Source: Clostridia bacterium (GTDB lineage: Bacteria; Bacillota; Clostridia; Oscillospirales; Oscillospiraceae). Taken from it: a DNA stretch of 64,000 nucleotides. The stretch lies in the NCBI GenBank assembly GCA_009929315.1, contig SAAS01000005.1, positions 124,001-188,000 of the forward strand, in the 5' to 3' direction. The stretch's first letter is position 1; every line of letters begins with the position of its first letter. Made by a program: the position numbers and the translations under genes. Under the pieces are notes generated by a model that was not told the DNA's origin, did not search any database, and was given only the letters and a program-made list of their open reading frames with translations. Shown in pieces: positions 63,578 to 64,000 of the stretch.

Positions 63578-63728
63578 AGGTTCACCTTGTTTTCATTGGG
63601 TTTTCGGAATATAATAAGCGGAAAGCGCTAATTATATCGCTTCGTACCGACGCCGTCGGCACTCGCTCGTTTAAATATATATCATAACGCCGCTTTAGTG
63701 GCTATGACATAATTCCGCGGAGGAAAAT

Positions 63729-64000
63729 ATGACAGTTTATCTTGACAATGCGGCCACAACAAAGGTCTGCAATGAAGCGGCGAAGGCGGCTTTAACAGCA
63801 ATGACAGAACTTTACGGCAACCCGAGCTCTACTCATAAAATGGGACGGGAAGCCAAAGCTCTGCTGAACGAATCAAGGGCAAAGCTTGCCTTCACCCTCG
63901 GCGCAAAACCGCAGGAAGTATTCTTTACGTCTTCCGGCTCGGAGGGTGACAACTGGGCGCTTATATCGGCCACCGAGCTCATGAAGCGGCACGGGAATCA
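63729..64000 (+). CDS. Cysteine desulfurase, NifS/IscS family (5' part, cut by window end)
   Basis: PLP-dependent enzyme supplying sulfur to Fe-S clusters or tRNA thiolation. The first 90 residues are present: MTVYLDNAATTKVC, ELYGNPSSTHKMGREAK and EVFFTSSGSEGDNWA, all group I NifS/IscS signatures. GGAGGA precedes the ATG closely. The gene continues beyond 64000, so the active-site Cys and Lys cannot be checked. Confidence 0.93.
   Translation, partial: MTVYLDNAATTKVCNEAAKAALTAMTELYGNPSSTHKMGREAKALLNESRAKLAFTLGAKPQEVFFTSSGSEGDNWALISATELMKRHGN

Overview
The window looks like a chromosomal segment of an anaerobic, endospore-forming Clostridia-type Firmicute, probably near the Oscillospirales. 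I infer this from gene content, not from any search: a SpoIIM-like and a SpoIID/LytB protein, YajC, YerC-type TrpR-like protein, DUF1836, DUF1858 and TIGR04086-like proteins, a CtpE-like P-type ATPase, strong AGGAGG ribosome sites and frequent TTG/GTG starts. No rRNA, CRISPR array, insertion sequence or prophage gene was seen.

Left part (1-32,800) is mostly housekeeping. On the minus strand: ruvC, xerD, a spoIIM-like gene, two small membrane proteins including yajC, tgt-queA (queuosine) and a SpoIID/LytB protein. On the plus strand: asd-dapA-dapB (lysine/diaminopimelate) and an SLH/SH3/SGNH surface protein. Then come an SPFH-NfeD pair, purA, yerC-like, a methyltransferase, hslO, a five-tRNA cluster (Val, Asp, Phe, Gly, Cys), a TetR regulator, and a degV gene interrupted by an in-frame TAA behind a promoter with a large palindromic operator. 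trmK-Nif3, an alkylation-repair operon (HAD, ogt, alkD, Mn-type CDF), two AraC/GyrI-type regulators flanking an SPL-like radical SAM gene, and an orphan type IV pilin-like gene follow.

Central part (33,056-55,099) is a catabolic island. Its minus-strand genes encode acetoacetate-type CoA-transferase (two subunits), thiolase, an OFA-type MFS transporter, a methylmalonyl-CoA-epimerase-like VOC protein, an SCP-x-type thiolase with a DUF35 partner, a SPASM radical SAM protein, a CrtC/AttH lipocalin-like protein, a crotonase-fold protein resembling 6-oxocamphor (beta-diketone) hydrolase, a beta-keto acid cleavage enzyme (BKACE) and a second CoA-transferase. A second block encodes another MFS transporter, a NifX-like protein and a three-subunit molybdenum hydroxylase whose FAD subunit carries a large inserted GltD-like NAD(P)H oxidoreductase module. 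Two PucR/CdaR-type regulators are each divergent from one block, and both promoter regions carry the same 11-bp motif. A coherent reading is hydroxylation of an imported ring compound, beta-diketone ring opening, acetyl-CoA-dependent beta-keto acid cleavage to acetoacetate plus acyl-CoA, then CoA transfer and thiolysis to acetyl-CoA. The substrate is unknown, and this is the best candidate for an undescribed system here.

Right part (55,100-64,000) returns to core functions: tRNA-Ser(CGA), an SGNH hydrolase, DUF1836, a P-type ATPase, serC-serA (serine), mtaB (tRNA ms2t6A) and the start of a cysteine desulfurase cut by the window edge.
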